64,000 nucleotides of DNA, taken from contig JARWZO010000012.1 of the NCBI GenBank assembly GCA_029866325.1, positions 62,001-126,000 on the forward strand, read 5' to 3'. The position numbers and the translations under genes were made by a program. Within the stretch, counting starts at the first letter, position 1, and each line of letters opens with the position of its first letter. Positions 17,098 to 25,205 of this stretch are shown in pieces. This DNA is from Fluviicola sp. GTDB taxonomy: Bacteria; Bacteroidota; Bacteroidia; Flavobacteriales_D; Crocinitomicaceae. The notes beneath the pieces are model-generated. The model did not search any database. It had not been told where the DNA came from and saw only the letters and a program-made list of their open reading frames with translations.

Positions 17098-17640
17098 ATG
17101 AGGAAGAGCTTCGTACTTATTTTTTCTTTTTTGATTGCAGTAACAAGTTGCGATACAAATAAAAAAGAATCATTGCCTGCGACTAATTGGAAAACCATTG
17201 ACGCTCCTGATTATTCCATTCAATATCCTGAAGAATGGAAACGGGAATCGGGAGAGAAATTCGGTTCAGAATTCATGCTCATGAGTGCGCGAACTTCACC
17301 GAAAGATGATTTCAAAGAAAATATCGGTTTGCTCATTCTGGAGTTTTCTGCCGATTCGGGTATTGATCTGGAGAAATACGCGGCAATCTCTGAAGAGCAG
17401 GTGCTTGAGAGTATGGAAAACGCTAAAATACTGAGCAGTAAATCTTCCCGGAAACATGGGGAGAATATGCACAAAACCACTTTTACCGCCTCATTTGATC
17501 ATCGTGCGTTGAAGTTTAACCGTTATTACTGGAAGAAAAAGAACAAGGTTTATGTGCTGACTTTGACCTGTGAGGCAGATCAGTTTGATGATTATAAAGA
17601 TGTTGGGGAAGATATTATGGCGAGTTTTCGATTGAAATAA
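17098..17640 (+). CDS. PsbP-like lipoprotein
   Basis: A 180-residue protein with a lipoprotein signal (MRKSFVLIFSFLIAVTSC, Cys18). The mature part contains YSIQYPEEWKRES and ends with YKDVGEDIMASFRLK, the pattern of PsbP/DUF1795-type domains in which a beta sheet is preceded by a P-x-x-W motif. Function in non-photosynthetic bacteria is unknown. It lies 51 bp after the SDR gene and has its own TACATTTG box at 17086-17093, so it may be transcribed separately. Confidence 0.75.
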   Translation: MRKSFVLIFSFLIAVTSCDTNKKESLPATNWKTIDAPDYSIQYPEEWKRESGEKFGSEFMLMSARTSPKDDFKENIGLLILEFSADSGIDLEKYAAISEEQVLESMENAKILSSKSSRKHGENMHKTTFTASFDHRALKFNRYYWKKKNKVYVLTLTCEADQFDDYKDVGEDIMASFRLK

Positions 17641-17671
17641 CTGAATCCAATCACCTTTTGAATCGCTGATT

Positions 17672-18020
17672 AATATTGCAATATTACTATGTTTTTGATT
17701 ATCAAAATGTTAAATGGTGAAGATAGCTTAAACAGACGGTGGAATTGGCGATCTACATCATTAACTAAAGTCTCAAAGCTAATCGCAACAAGGGTTTCAG
17801 CGGTTTCCGGCCTAATAAATACTCATTAAGCCAAATATTACTATGTTTTTGATTTTCAATAGATTAAATGATGAATAAATCCAAAAACACCTTGATTTTG
17901 GTGGACTCGAAAGCAATCAAAAGTATAGCATCATGAGATTCAACTATTTTCATAGTAATGTTCGTAATATTGCAAATTGGCATATCAATTATTTGGACGT
18001 AAATTCGCAATATTACGAAC
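17672..18020. repeat. Cluster of direct and inverted A/T repeats in a 438-bp gene-free stretch
   Basis: An exact 20-bp direct repeat (ATATTACTATGTTTTTGATT) occurs at 17681-17700 and 17835-17854. The 9-mer CATAGTAAT at 17951-17959 is its inverse. GTTCGTAATATTGC (17960-17973) and GCAATATTACGAAC (18007-18020) form a perfect 14-bp inverted repeat, and AATATTGCAATATT at 17672-17685 is a palindrome of the same core. No gene was found in 17641-18078. Confidence 0.75.
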
Positions 18021-18078
18021 GGTTATTTAGATAGAAATCAATGCTTTAACCTATACAGAAAAACTCAGCATTAATCGC

Positions 18079-20721
18079 TCAATTAACCTCACCAACTTTC
18101 GTAATCAACTTAATCTCACCCGTGCTCCCATCCATTTCAATTTCATCACCGGTTTGAAGTGTCTTCAGCAATCCCGTCACTCCTACTATACACGGAATTC
18201 CCATTTCACGCGATACAATTGCCGAATGACTCAATAAACTTCCGCGTTCTACAATAATAGCCGAAGCGCTCGGGAAAAGTGTCACCCATCCCGGATCGGT
18301 ACTGGAAGTCACCAAAATATCTCCGTTAAGCGACGAAATGGCGCTCGGATCGCGAACAACTTGCACTTTTGCGCGTACTCGCCCAGGACAGCATCCAATT
18401 CCTTTCAAATCGCCTTCAATGGCTTCTAAACGAGCAGTGCTGTAGAAATCGTTGGCATGATACACAGCTCCGTATGTTGCAAAACGCTCCGATGGCGGAT
18501 CTTGTTGTTGGTATTCGGCAAATTCGGTTTTACGTAAATCGATGAGGGTTTGAAGGTTTTGTGTCACACTGGTTCCTTCGATGAAGTGAAAAATTTCTTC
18601 TTTGGTCAGGTAAAAGATATCACGCGGATCGTTAATGACTCCTTCCGAATAAAAGTGATTTCCCATTTGCGAGAAAATCTCACGAACGATTCCAAACGCT
18701 CGTGTGCGTTCATAGCGCAGGTTTTCACGCGAAGACACTAATTCACGTGCTTTGCGAATGGTTTTGCGGAGTTTGCGCTGTTTCCACCATTTTCCACGAA
18801 GCGCGGATTTCACCTCTGCCTCTGCATTTTTGCGGATTGTTTCTTCGGTATTTCCAGAAGTACGTTCGGCGGTGATTCCCGTTTCGACATACGATTGCAA
18901 TACTTTCACAAACTTCGTCGGATCTTGCGTGTAGGAAACGGTTTCCAGTTTCAATTCCCCAATACAACGCTCACCGAAATCTTCTACATAACGCTCAATT
19001 TCTTTGCGAATGGCTACAAAATCAGCATTGGTGTGAACTGCCAATTGTTTCCAAACTGTTGATGCGTCGTTTTCAAGGAAAAAAGCTTTTAGCTCTGAAT
19101 TGGAAGTGATTTGCGTGGCTAGTTCAATGCTTCGGTGAATGGGTTGCGTAGAAATAATATCACTGCTTCCGCACAGCAAATCGTTGTGAATGTTGGGATT
19201 GGAACTTACTTTATATTTCTGACAGGCCTTTTGCAGTCTTCCAAACCAAATCATCGCGAAAAAATCATTCAGCAAGGGTGCTTTCCACTCATTCAACAAG
19301 GTTTTTTCAAAATCGATGTAAAGTTGCATGAGCTCATTGGCGTTTTTTTCTTGGTATAAAATGCTTTTGTAATGAGCAATCGTTGCATTTAGCAACACCA
19401 TAAATTGCCTTCTTTTTCGTGGTAAAGCCTGATAACGGGCAAACATACCAAAGACCATTTTCACAATGCTCCACCACGCCTTTCCTTTCGACAAACGATA
19501 CGTGTCAGGAATATCAAAACGTTCTTTCACACCCATCATGTTTTCCATGAAACGTGCATTAATACTATATCCCGGAAGCATGGCTAGCATGTGGTACCAC
19601 GTTTTTAGGTTGTAATAAACGCGACCGTTGATGAATCCTAATGTATTGGCAAAAACGCGTTCGTTGGCGTTAATCACCCGCTCTTCCACTCCTAAATAAC
19701 GACTAAACATCTTGTAGGCGCTTTCATACGATTTACTAATGAAGGAGAAGGTCAACGGCGTGGTAACACCAGGATACGACTCAATGATATTGCTATTGTC
19801 CCACAAAATATAATCACCCGAAAGGTCGGGAATGCGATTGAGATTGGTGATGGGTCGTGTTTGTAACAGGTATATTTCATCCTGAAACACGGCAAACTCC
19901 ATATCCTGCGGTTTTCCATAAGCTTTAGCGCAAGTCAGTAGAATGTTTTTGAGCTGAAGAACTTGTTGATCGGAAAGTGTGGAAGCTGCTTGTTTCTCTA
20001 AAGGAACGGTTGTTTTTACGGTTCCGGTAAGTAGTTTGGTATCGAGTAAAATCTGCTCAGTTTTGGTAACGAGTTGACGGGTGATTTCCGTTCCGTGAAC
20101 ATGAAAATTATCGGCATCCAATTCACCTGAAACCAAGCCTTCGCCTAAACCAAAAACAGCGCTAATCAACTGCTCATTGCGATTGCCCGAAACCGGATTG
20201 ATTCCAAAAGCAACACCCGCTACTTCCGCCGGAATCATCTGCTGAACAATAACTGCCAAACCGAATGATTGGGTTAAGTTATTGGTGTTTCGGTATTGAA
20301 AAACACGATCTGAAAAGGCGGAAATCCATACTTTTTTGATCTTTTCAGCTAGATTTTGACGCGTCACGAACAATTCCGATTCAAACTGACCCGCAAACGA
20401 AAAATCACTTCCGTCTTCGTCAATGGCCGACGAGCGAACCGCAAAATAATCCGTCGAAGGGAAATGTTCCAACAGTTCAGTTAATAACGTTTCAGGAATC
20501 TCCAATTGTTCGATGAATTGTACAATAGCAGTGTAAGATTCCGAACGTTTTTCTTCCGGAATGAATGTCAGCAAAGTTTCCTGCGGAATCACGATCCACG
20601 AAGGCACATTCATGCCCAATTCTTTTAATCGGTATAAGTTGCGCGCCTTTCCGCCAATGGTAAATTGCCTTGCCGATTCAGTTTCCAAATCGCTGATGTA
20701 CAGATTGTTTTTCATGACCAT
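18079..20721 (-). CDS. PEP-synthase-like phosphotransferase (rifampin phosphotransferase architecture)
   Basis: The 880-residue protein starts with a PPDK/PEP-synthase ATP-grasp domain (about 15-310; GGKARNLYRL, FAVRSSAIDEDG, FAGQFES, LLQTRPIT) and ends with a swivelling phosphohistidine domain (about 795-875; GSLLSHSAIVSREMGIPCIVG with the catalytic His). Between them is a large divergent helical region in place of, and not resembling, the C-terminal PEP/pyruvate barrel of true PEP synthase. This order matches rifampin phosphotransferase, which moves the beta-phosphate of ATP to a small molecule. Function here is therefore likely phosphorylation of an unknown hydrophobic or isoprenoid substrate. 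It is last in the operon, 9 bp after ubiA. Confidence 0.75.
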   Translation of the reverse strand: MVMKNNLYISDLETESARQFTIGGKARNLYRLKELGMNVPSWIVIPQETLLTFIPEEKRSESYTAIVQFIEQLEIPETLLTELLEHFPSTDYFAVRSSAIDEDGSDFSFAGQFESELFVTRQNLAEKIKKVWISAFSDRVFQYRNTNNLTQSFGLAVIVQQMIPAEVAGVAFGINPVSGNRNEQLISAVFGLGEGLVSGELDADNFHVHGTEITRQLVTKTEQILLDTKLLTGTVKTTVPLEKQAASTLSDQQVLQLKNILLTCAKAYGKPQDMEFAVFQDEIYLLQTRPITNLNRIPDLSGDYILWDNSNIIESYPGVTTPLTFSFISKSYESAYKMFSRYLGVEERVINANERVFANTLGFINGRVYYNLKTWYHMLAMLPGYSINARFMENMMGVKERFDIPDTYRLSKGKAWWSIVKMVFGMFARYQALPRKRRQFMVLLNATIAHYKSILYQEKNANELMQLYIDFEKTLLNEWKAPLLNDFFAMIWFGRLQKACQKYKVSSNPNIHNDLLCGSSDIISTQPIHRSIELATQITSNSELKAFFLENDASTVWKQLAVHTNADFVAIRKEIERYVEDFGERCIGELKLETVSYTQDPTKFVKVLQSYVETGITAERTSGNTEETIRKNAEAEVKSALRGKWWKQRKLRKTIRKARELVSSRENLRYERTRAFGIVREIFSQMGNHFYSEGVINDPRDIFYLTKEEIFHFIEGTSVTQNLQTLIDLRKTEFAEYQQQDPPSERFATYGAVYHANDFYSTARLEAIEGDLKGIGCCPGRVRAKVQVVRDPSAISSLNGDILVTSSTDPGWVTLFPSASAIIVERGSLLSHSAIVSREMGIPCIVGVTGLLKTLQTGDEIEMDGSTGEIKLITKVGEVN

Positions 20722-20730
20722 GGAATTGGA

Positions 20731-21696
20731 TTAATGGTGGGCTATCAGTTGTTGAATCATCGGGACTCCGCCCAAAGTAAGGTACATGCCTATTGTCCAA
20801 AGTGCGGAGGAAATCTCGATCATTTTGGAACGTTTTTTTGTCATGTTTGATAAGAACAACAAACCAGGAATAGCGCACAAAACAAAGATTGCGCTTAGAA
20901 TGGCAATTCCCAACCAACCATGTCCGGCAAACAATGAAGCAGCTATAGCGGCAGCTAAAGTAATTGCCAGCATCGCAATCCAAGAATAAACAGATTTGTG
21001 CACACCAAGCATGGATGAATACGTCAAAACTCCTTCGGCTTCCTGTTCCGGTGTGCGAATTTTCCGACCGATTTCAAGCACAATTCCATTCATGTACGAA
21101 ACAATGAAAAAGAAGATCAATCCCTTTGGCGGCGCTACTCCTTCGATCATCCAATCAATTCCACTGGCATACATATCGATGAGTGGAATGATAAACATGT
21201 GCGAGGTAACGTACCAAAACTGGTGTTTTTTTAACCACTCGGGAATAAAAAATTCTTTCCCCATGAGCGATAAATAACCAACCACAATCGCAAACATGAT
21301 CAGTAATTTTGGGAAGAACCATGCATTTATTCCGACCTGAAGTATGACCAAAACAACTCCTAGGATAAACAATTCTTTTAGGCGAATCAGTCCACGGGGA
21401 ACGGGCAAGTTTTTACGGTACTTGGCATCGTCTTCCGCATCTTTGAATTCATCGAAAATACGAACCAGTAAAAACAAGGTAATGGTAGTAAATATGGCAA
21501 CAGCAAAAGCGGTCCAGCTTACAAATCCTTCAGCTCCTCGGCAAATACGTGAATAGGAAATGGCCGAAAAACTGAACGACGCCACCAATAAACCATGTCC
21601 CAAAATTGGGAACCGTTCTTTTTGGTACTGATAAAAACGTACTATAAATGAAGCTTTATTTGCCGCTTCGTCACTGAATTCGTTGGTTGAAGTCAT
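20731..21696 (-). CDS. UbiA-family prenyltransferase
   Basis: The 321-residue protein has eight or nine membrane helices and the two Asp-rich UbiA motifs in divergent form: RIFDEFKDAEDDAKY at about 80-95 and EIGRKIRTPEQEAEGVLTYS at about 207-226. UbiA enzymes transfer a prenyl chain from a diphosphate to an acceptor such as a quinone ring, chlorophyllide or a glyceryl phosphate. The acceptor is unknown; the flanking phospholipid genes point to a lipid. It overlaps the cytidylyltransferase stop by 4 bp. Confidence 0.75.
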   Translation of the reverse strand: MTSTNEFSDEAANKASFIVRFYQYQKERFPILGHGLLVASFSFSAISYSRICRGAEGFVSWTAFAVAIFTTITLFLLVRIFDEFKDAEDDAKYRKNLPVPRGLIRLKELFILGVVLVILQVGINAWFFPKLLIMFAIVVGYLSLMGKEFFIPEWLKKHQFWYVTSHMFIIPLIDMYASGIDWMIEGVAPPKGLIFFFIVSYMNGIVLEIGRKIRTPEQEAEGVLTYSSMLGVHKSVYSWIAMLAITLAAAIAASLFAGHGWLGIAILSAIFVLCAIPGLLFLSNMTKKRSKMIEISSALWTIGMYLTLGGVPMIQQLIAHH

Positions 21697-22424
21697 ACTA
21701 AGATGATTGTTGAATTAAGCCATACAAACAGCCAATATAATGCTCCTGCTGCAATATAGCTATCGAAACGATCTAAAAAACCACCGTGTCCGGGAAGTAA
21801 TTGACTATAGTCCTTCACTCCTACTAATCGCTTGTAAACCGATGCCAGTACATCTCCGGTAAACGAGGCTAATGCTATTCCGAGGGAAAAAAGAAGCGCT
21901 TGAAGAACCGTTAGTTCGATGTATGGTTGCAAAATTAGTCCTGTGATGAGCGTTAAACCGATTCCTCCGATCAAGCCTTCAATGGTCTTATTGGGGCTGA
22001 TTGTGCGCATGAAATGGTATTTCCCAAACAATTGACCGGACAACTGCGAGAATCCATCGAACACAAATACCAAAAGGTACACGGAGAGCAATTGCGGTCG
22101 TTCGGATAAAACGGCGTAATTATAAAACCCGATAGATAGCGCTGCATATACAATAAGTCCTGAAACTAGTACATGCCAACGTTTACTTCCTACCGCAACC
22201 ATTTCACAACCACCAATCAGCACAATGACCATGATGAGAAATTTAAACGGTAAAGCATATTCGGTTGCAATTACTGTAATCGTTACTATGGCGATGTAAA
22301 CAGCATATTTGATCCAGCGTTGTTTTATTGCCTGCGGATCGTCTGTTTTCTTGTTAATCAACATGATCAGCACTGCTCCGATAAGGAAATACGTCGTTAT
22401 AATCGCCCAGATTGTCAGATTCAT
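21693..22424 (-). CDS. CdsA-like phosphatidate cytidylyltransferase
   Basis: A 243-residue membrane protein (about seven helices). The CdsA signature is complete near the C-terminus: SVYKRLVGVKDYSQLLPGHG followed by GFLDRFD, and SPNKTIEGLIGG is present in the middle. It should make a CDP-activated lipid from CTP and a phosphatidate-like substrate. The start at 22424 is chosen because it gives a TGATG junction with the upstream CDP-alcohol transferase, as elsewhere in this operon; an in-frame ATG 27 bp upstream is possible. A housekeeping CdsA probably exists elsewhere, so this may be a specialised copy. Confidence 0.8.
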   Translation of the reverse strand: MNLTIWAIITTYFLIGAVLIMLINKKTDDPQAIKQRWIKYAVYIAIVTITVIATEYALPFKFLIMVIVLIGGCEMVAVGSKRWHVLVSGLIVYAALSIGFYNYAVLSERPQLLSVYLLVFVFDGFSQLSGQLFGKYHFMRTISPNKTIEGLIGGIGLTLITGLILQPYIELTVLQALLFSLGIALASFTGDVLASVYKRLVGVKDYSQLLPGHGGFLDRFDSYIAAGALYWLFVWLNSTIILV

Positions 22425-23005
22425 CAGCAAATGCGTTTGTGTTCTTTCCACATAAAATATATGCCTTTTACATTCGATCTCAGCTGCGGAATGACGCTTG
22501 CAATAATGATCGCTTCCAAATAAGCGAGGTAACTTATACTCAGCATGAGGTAAAAGTACCAGGGAGCATATCCGAAAACAAAGTAGCTAAAGATGAAAAT
22601 GCCCTGTGCATAACCCACAATTTTGCTGGAATACAAATGAAAACTCGTAGCGCGCTTAAAGCGAATGAGGGCTATAATTTGAACCAATGCATACATTCCC
22701 ATCAACGTGAAAAATGCGTACCTGTATTCGGTTACAAAAGCGTTTTCCAGCACAATCATTCCTGCAAAAGCCATGAGATACGTCCCGATATCGGCTAGAG
22801 AATCCAAACGGGCACCAAATTCTGTTTCCAGTTTAAAGGCTCGGGCAATGAGTCCGTCGAGGATATCGGTAATGAGATTTACGGAAAGTAAGAGAATGTA
22901 CCACTGTTTGTCGCCCGCAACAATTGCCCACACGATAAACGGAAGTGCCAAAATGCGGTAAGCCGACAAAACATTCGGAACATTCAGTTTCCGTTCGTTG
23001 CTCAT
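22424..23005 (-). CDS. CDP-alcohol phosphatidyltransferase
   Basis: The 193-residue membrane protein carries the full family motif DILDGLIAR-x8-GARLDSLAD (Asp residues of D-x2-D-G-x2-A-R-x8-G-x3-D-x3-D). These enzymes swap CMP of a CDP-lipid for an alcohol such as serine, inositol or glycerol phosphate. The start at 23005 overlaps the HMG-CoA reductase stop (ATGA), while the longer open frame upstream is the shadow of that gene. The head-group alcohol cannot be told. Confidence 0.85.
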   Translation of the reverse strand: MSNERKLNVPNVLSAYRILALPFIVWAIVAGDKQWYILLLSVNLITDILDGLIARAFKLETEFGARLDSLADIGTYLMAFAGMIVLENAFVTEYRYAFFTLMGMYALVQIIALIRFKRATSFHLYSSKIVGYAQGIFIFSYFVFGYAPWYFYLMLSISYLAYLEAIIIASVIPQLRSNVKGIYFMWKEHKRIC

Positions 23006-24279
23006 TTTCTTCGTCCGAGTTTTTTGTGTGCCGAAGAAAAATGTCCGGCAGAAAGTGCCGCTGCTATAGACAACTCGCCTGCAATCACTACAGCTCCGCA
23101 AATTTCCGCAAACTTGCGTGCATTTCCTGCTCCGTAACAATCCATCAATTCAAGGCATTCGCGCTGCGTTGGTAAACTAGTCCCTCCTCCTACTGTTCCA
23201 ACAATCAGATTGGGAAGTGTGACACTGCAATACAAATCGCCGGTTGCTGTAAGCTCCATGCGTGTAATCCCGATGGCGGCTTCGGCTACACAAGCGGCAT
23301 CTTGACCGGTAGCAATGAACATTGCCGTGAGTCCATTGGCATAATGCCCGTGTGCTCCTATTGCTCCACTTTGAATGATCCCGATGGTCGAAGAACGCCA
23401 ATACTCGGTCATGGCTTCAGGTGTGGTTTTCAAGACACTTTCCACAATGGCTTTCGGGAGCGTTACTTCTGTGGTTACTTTTTTACCACGTACATTGGTA
23501 AATGACAATATCGTCGCTTTTTTATCGCCTGAATAATTGCCTTCGATGAACCAAAATGCAGGTTGTACCGGAGTGTGCTCAATGATATAATGGCAAATTT
23601 CGTCGGTGCAAAGTGTCACCATATTTTGTCCGGAAGCATCACCGGTATGAAATTCAAATGTCAAAATCAGGTGATTTCCCTCGATGTTACTTTTCATATC
23701 GACCAACTTTGCAAAGCGGCTGGTTTTCGCTGTGATTTCCTGAAAAGTCTCCAACATAGGCAGAATCCAAGCGACAAACAATCCCAACTCACCCAAATCT
23801 TTGAATTTGAACAAAGGACTGCGCTGAACGCCTTCTACCAAACATACGGAAGTAGCTCCACCAGCCAAGTAACATGCTTTTGCTCCGCGGTGATACGAGG
23901 CCACCAAAGCTCCTTCGCTGGTTGCAAGCGGCACAAAATAATCACCCTTGGCTGCAGATCCGATTACACGCACCGGACCAATCACACCTGTTGGCACTTG
24001 CGACATGCCGATGTAATTCTCGATGTTTCCGTCGAGTCGCGATAAGTCTGAAAACGGTTCTTTACCCGAAAGAACGGGCAATTCCATGTTCATTTCTTCT
24101 TTCAAAAACGCCAAACGGCTTTCGGTTCCGCTTTCGGAAATTCCCAATTCAATGGGAAGTCGATCATTTTTAACGTCGGAAACGGTTTTGTTATTGATGT
24201 TTCGCACGATACTCTCTACGCTTTGCAAGGCATTGAGAATGTGAAGTGCTTTGTTGGATTTATCGGATGAAGAAGCCAT
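23002..24279 (-). CDS. Divergent HMG-CoA reductase
   Basis: The 425-residue protein follows the reductase fold: ENYIGMSQVPTGVIGP (88-102), catalytic Glu122 in LATSEGALVAS, TGDASGQNMV, GQDAACVAEA, VGTVGGGTSLPTQRE and a C-terminal SAHKK with the expected catalytic His. Class I enzymes have TGDAMGMNM and GQDPAQN at two of these places, so the CoA and substrate side has changed. Typical role is NAD(P)H reduction of HMG-CoA to mevalonate for isoprenoids. Leading an operon with UbiA and phospholipid enzymes, it may be a dedicated copy or may reduce another acyl-CoA. No transmembrane anchor. Confidence 0.8.
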   Translation of the reverse strand: MASSSDKSNKALHILNALQSVESIVRNINNKTVSDVKNDRLPIELGISESGTESRLAFLKEEMNMELPVLSGKEPFSDLSRLDGNIENYIGMSQVPTGVIGPVRVIGSAAKGDYFVPLATSEGALVASYHRGAKACYLAGGATSVCLVEGVQRSPLFKFKDLGELGLFVAWILPMLETFQEITAKTSRFAKLVDMKSNIEGNHLILTFEFHTGDASGQNMVTLCTDEICHYIIEHTPVQPAFWFIEGNYSGDKKATILSFTNVRGKKVTTEVTLPKAIVESVLKTTPEAMTEYWRSSTIGIIQSGAIGAHGHYANGLTAMFIATGQDAACVAEAAIGITRMELTATGDLYCSVTLPNLIVGTVGGGTSLPTQRECLELMDCYGAGNARKFAEICGAVVIAGELSIAAALSAGHFSSAHKKLGRRK

Positions 24280-24459
24280 ATCTTTATATGAATTATGAAT
24301 GCTGAATTACTTTGATTTTCGTAAAAGTAAGATACAAATGCATCAAAGCGTTACTTAAAAATGCACTTTAGAAGTCGCAGTTGCGGAAAACCGTACAAAC
24401 GTCAATTCCTGAAACGAGTCGTTAAGACCTGAATTTCGTGTTATTTCAAACCTTCATGA

Positions 24460-25077
24460 TTAAATCCCAGAATCGAGCAGATCATTTCCGCCTTGACTCT
24501 TTTGTTCTTCAAACACAATATGAGCGGTTTTGCGGATCGAACCATCAGGTTGTTCTTCGTCTTTGGTGACACGATTGTAAGGTGTTTTGGCAATATAGGG
24601 CAACCAAAAACCCAGTATCACTGCTGCGGCATAAGGCACAAGAACGGCAATTGTCAGTACATCCAGTCCTTGAAAACTCTTGAAGGAGCGAAACACTCCG
24701 ATGATAAAGAATATGGAATAAAATTTCAATGCATCAATTTTATTCTGAACAGTGGAAACAATTCCGAATGCGGGCATTACGATTCCTGCGAGCACCAGAA
24801 TCACCAAAAGTGGGGTCTCGATTTGATTGACAGATCCCAACACTGCAATCCCTAAAATGCGCAGCAGAATGATCACGCCCATCAAAGCGATATATACTAT
24901 TTTCCAAATCTTAACACGCTCAATAACCGCTTTCGAAGGAATTTTGGAGAGGTTTTCGGCAATTTCTTCTTTGGAAAAGCTCTTGTCATGTTGCATCGCA
25001 TCGAATGCTTCCTGGTGCGTGTTGCCTTCTTTGATAATGCGACTATAAGCCTCTTTTCGTAATTCGCGCTTGGTCAT
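24460..25077 (-). CDS. Membrane protein of unknown function
   Basis: The 205-residue protein starts with a charged helical region (1-55, TKRELRKEAYSRIIKEGNTHQEAFDAM) and has four membrane helices (about 58-150), then a cytoplasmic tail. I do not recognise a family. It lies 180 bp upstream of the HMG-CoA reductase on the same strand, with no overlap, and diverges from the FAD oxidase gene. Confidence 0.65.
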   Translation of the reverse strand: MTKRELRKEAYSRIIKEGNTHQEAFDAMQHDKSFSKEEIAENLSKIPSKAVIERVKIWKIVYIALMGVIILLRILGIAVLGSVNQIETPLLVILVLAGIVMPAFGIVSTVQNKIDALKFYSIFFIIGVFRSFKSFQGLDVLTIAVLVPYAAAVILGFWLPYIAKTPYNRVTKDEEQPDGSIRKTAHIVFEEQKSQGGNDLLDSGI

Positions 25078-25205
25078 GTTGAAAATAAATTAAGAGCCGG
25101 TTTAAATTCCGTTGACTAAATTACAATTCTGATTTCAATTTTATCCTCGCACGTTGTGTGATTTATTATTTTAGATGACTATTAAAAAAGCAGAGCAAAT
25201 TACTT

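Noticed and set aside
18079-20721. Phosphoenolpyruvate synthase
   Set aside because: The C-terminal PEP/pyruvate-binding barrel is absent and the His domain is at the C-terminus, as in rifampin phosphotransferase.
22424-23140. Longer CDP-alcohol transferase with N-terminal extension
   Set aside because: The extra 45 residues are encoded within the HMG-CoA reductase 3' end and are Cys/Arg-rich; the ATGA overlap at 23005 is the better start.
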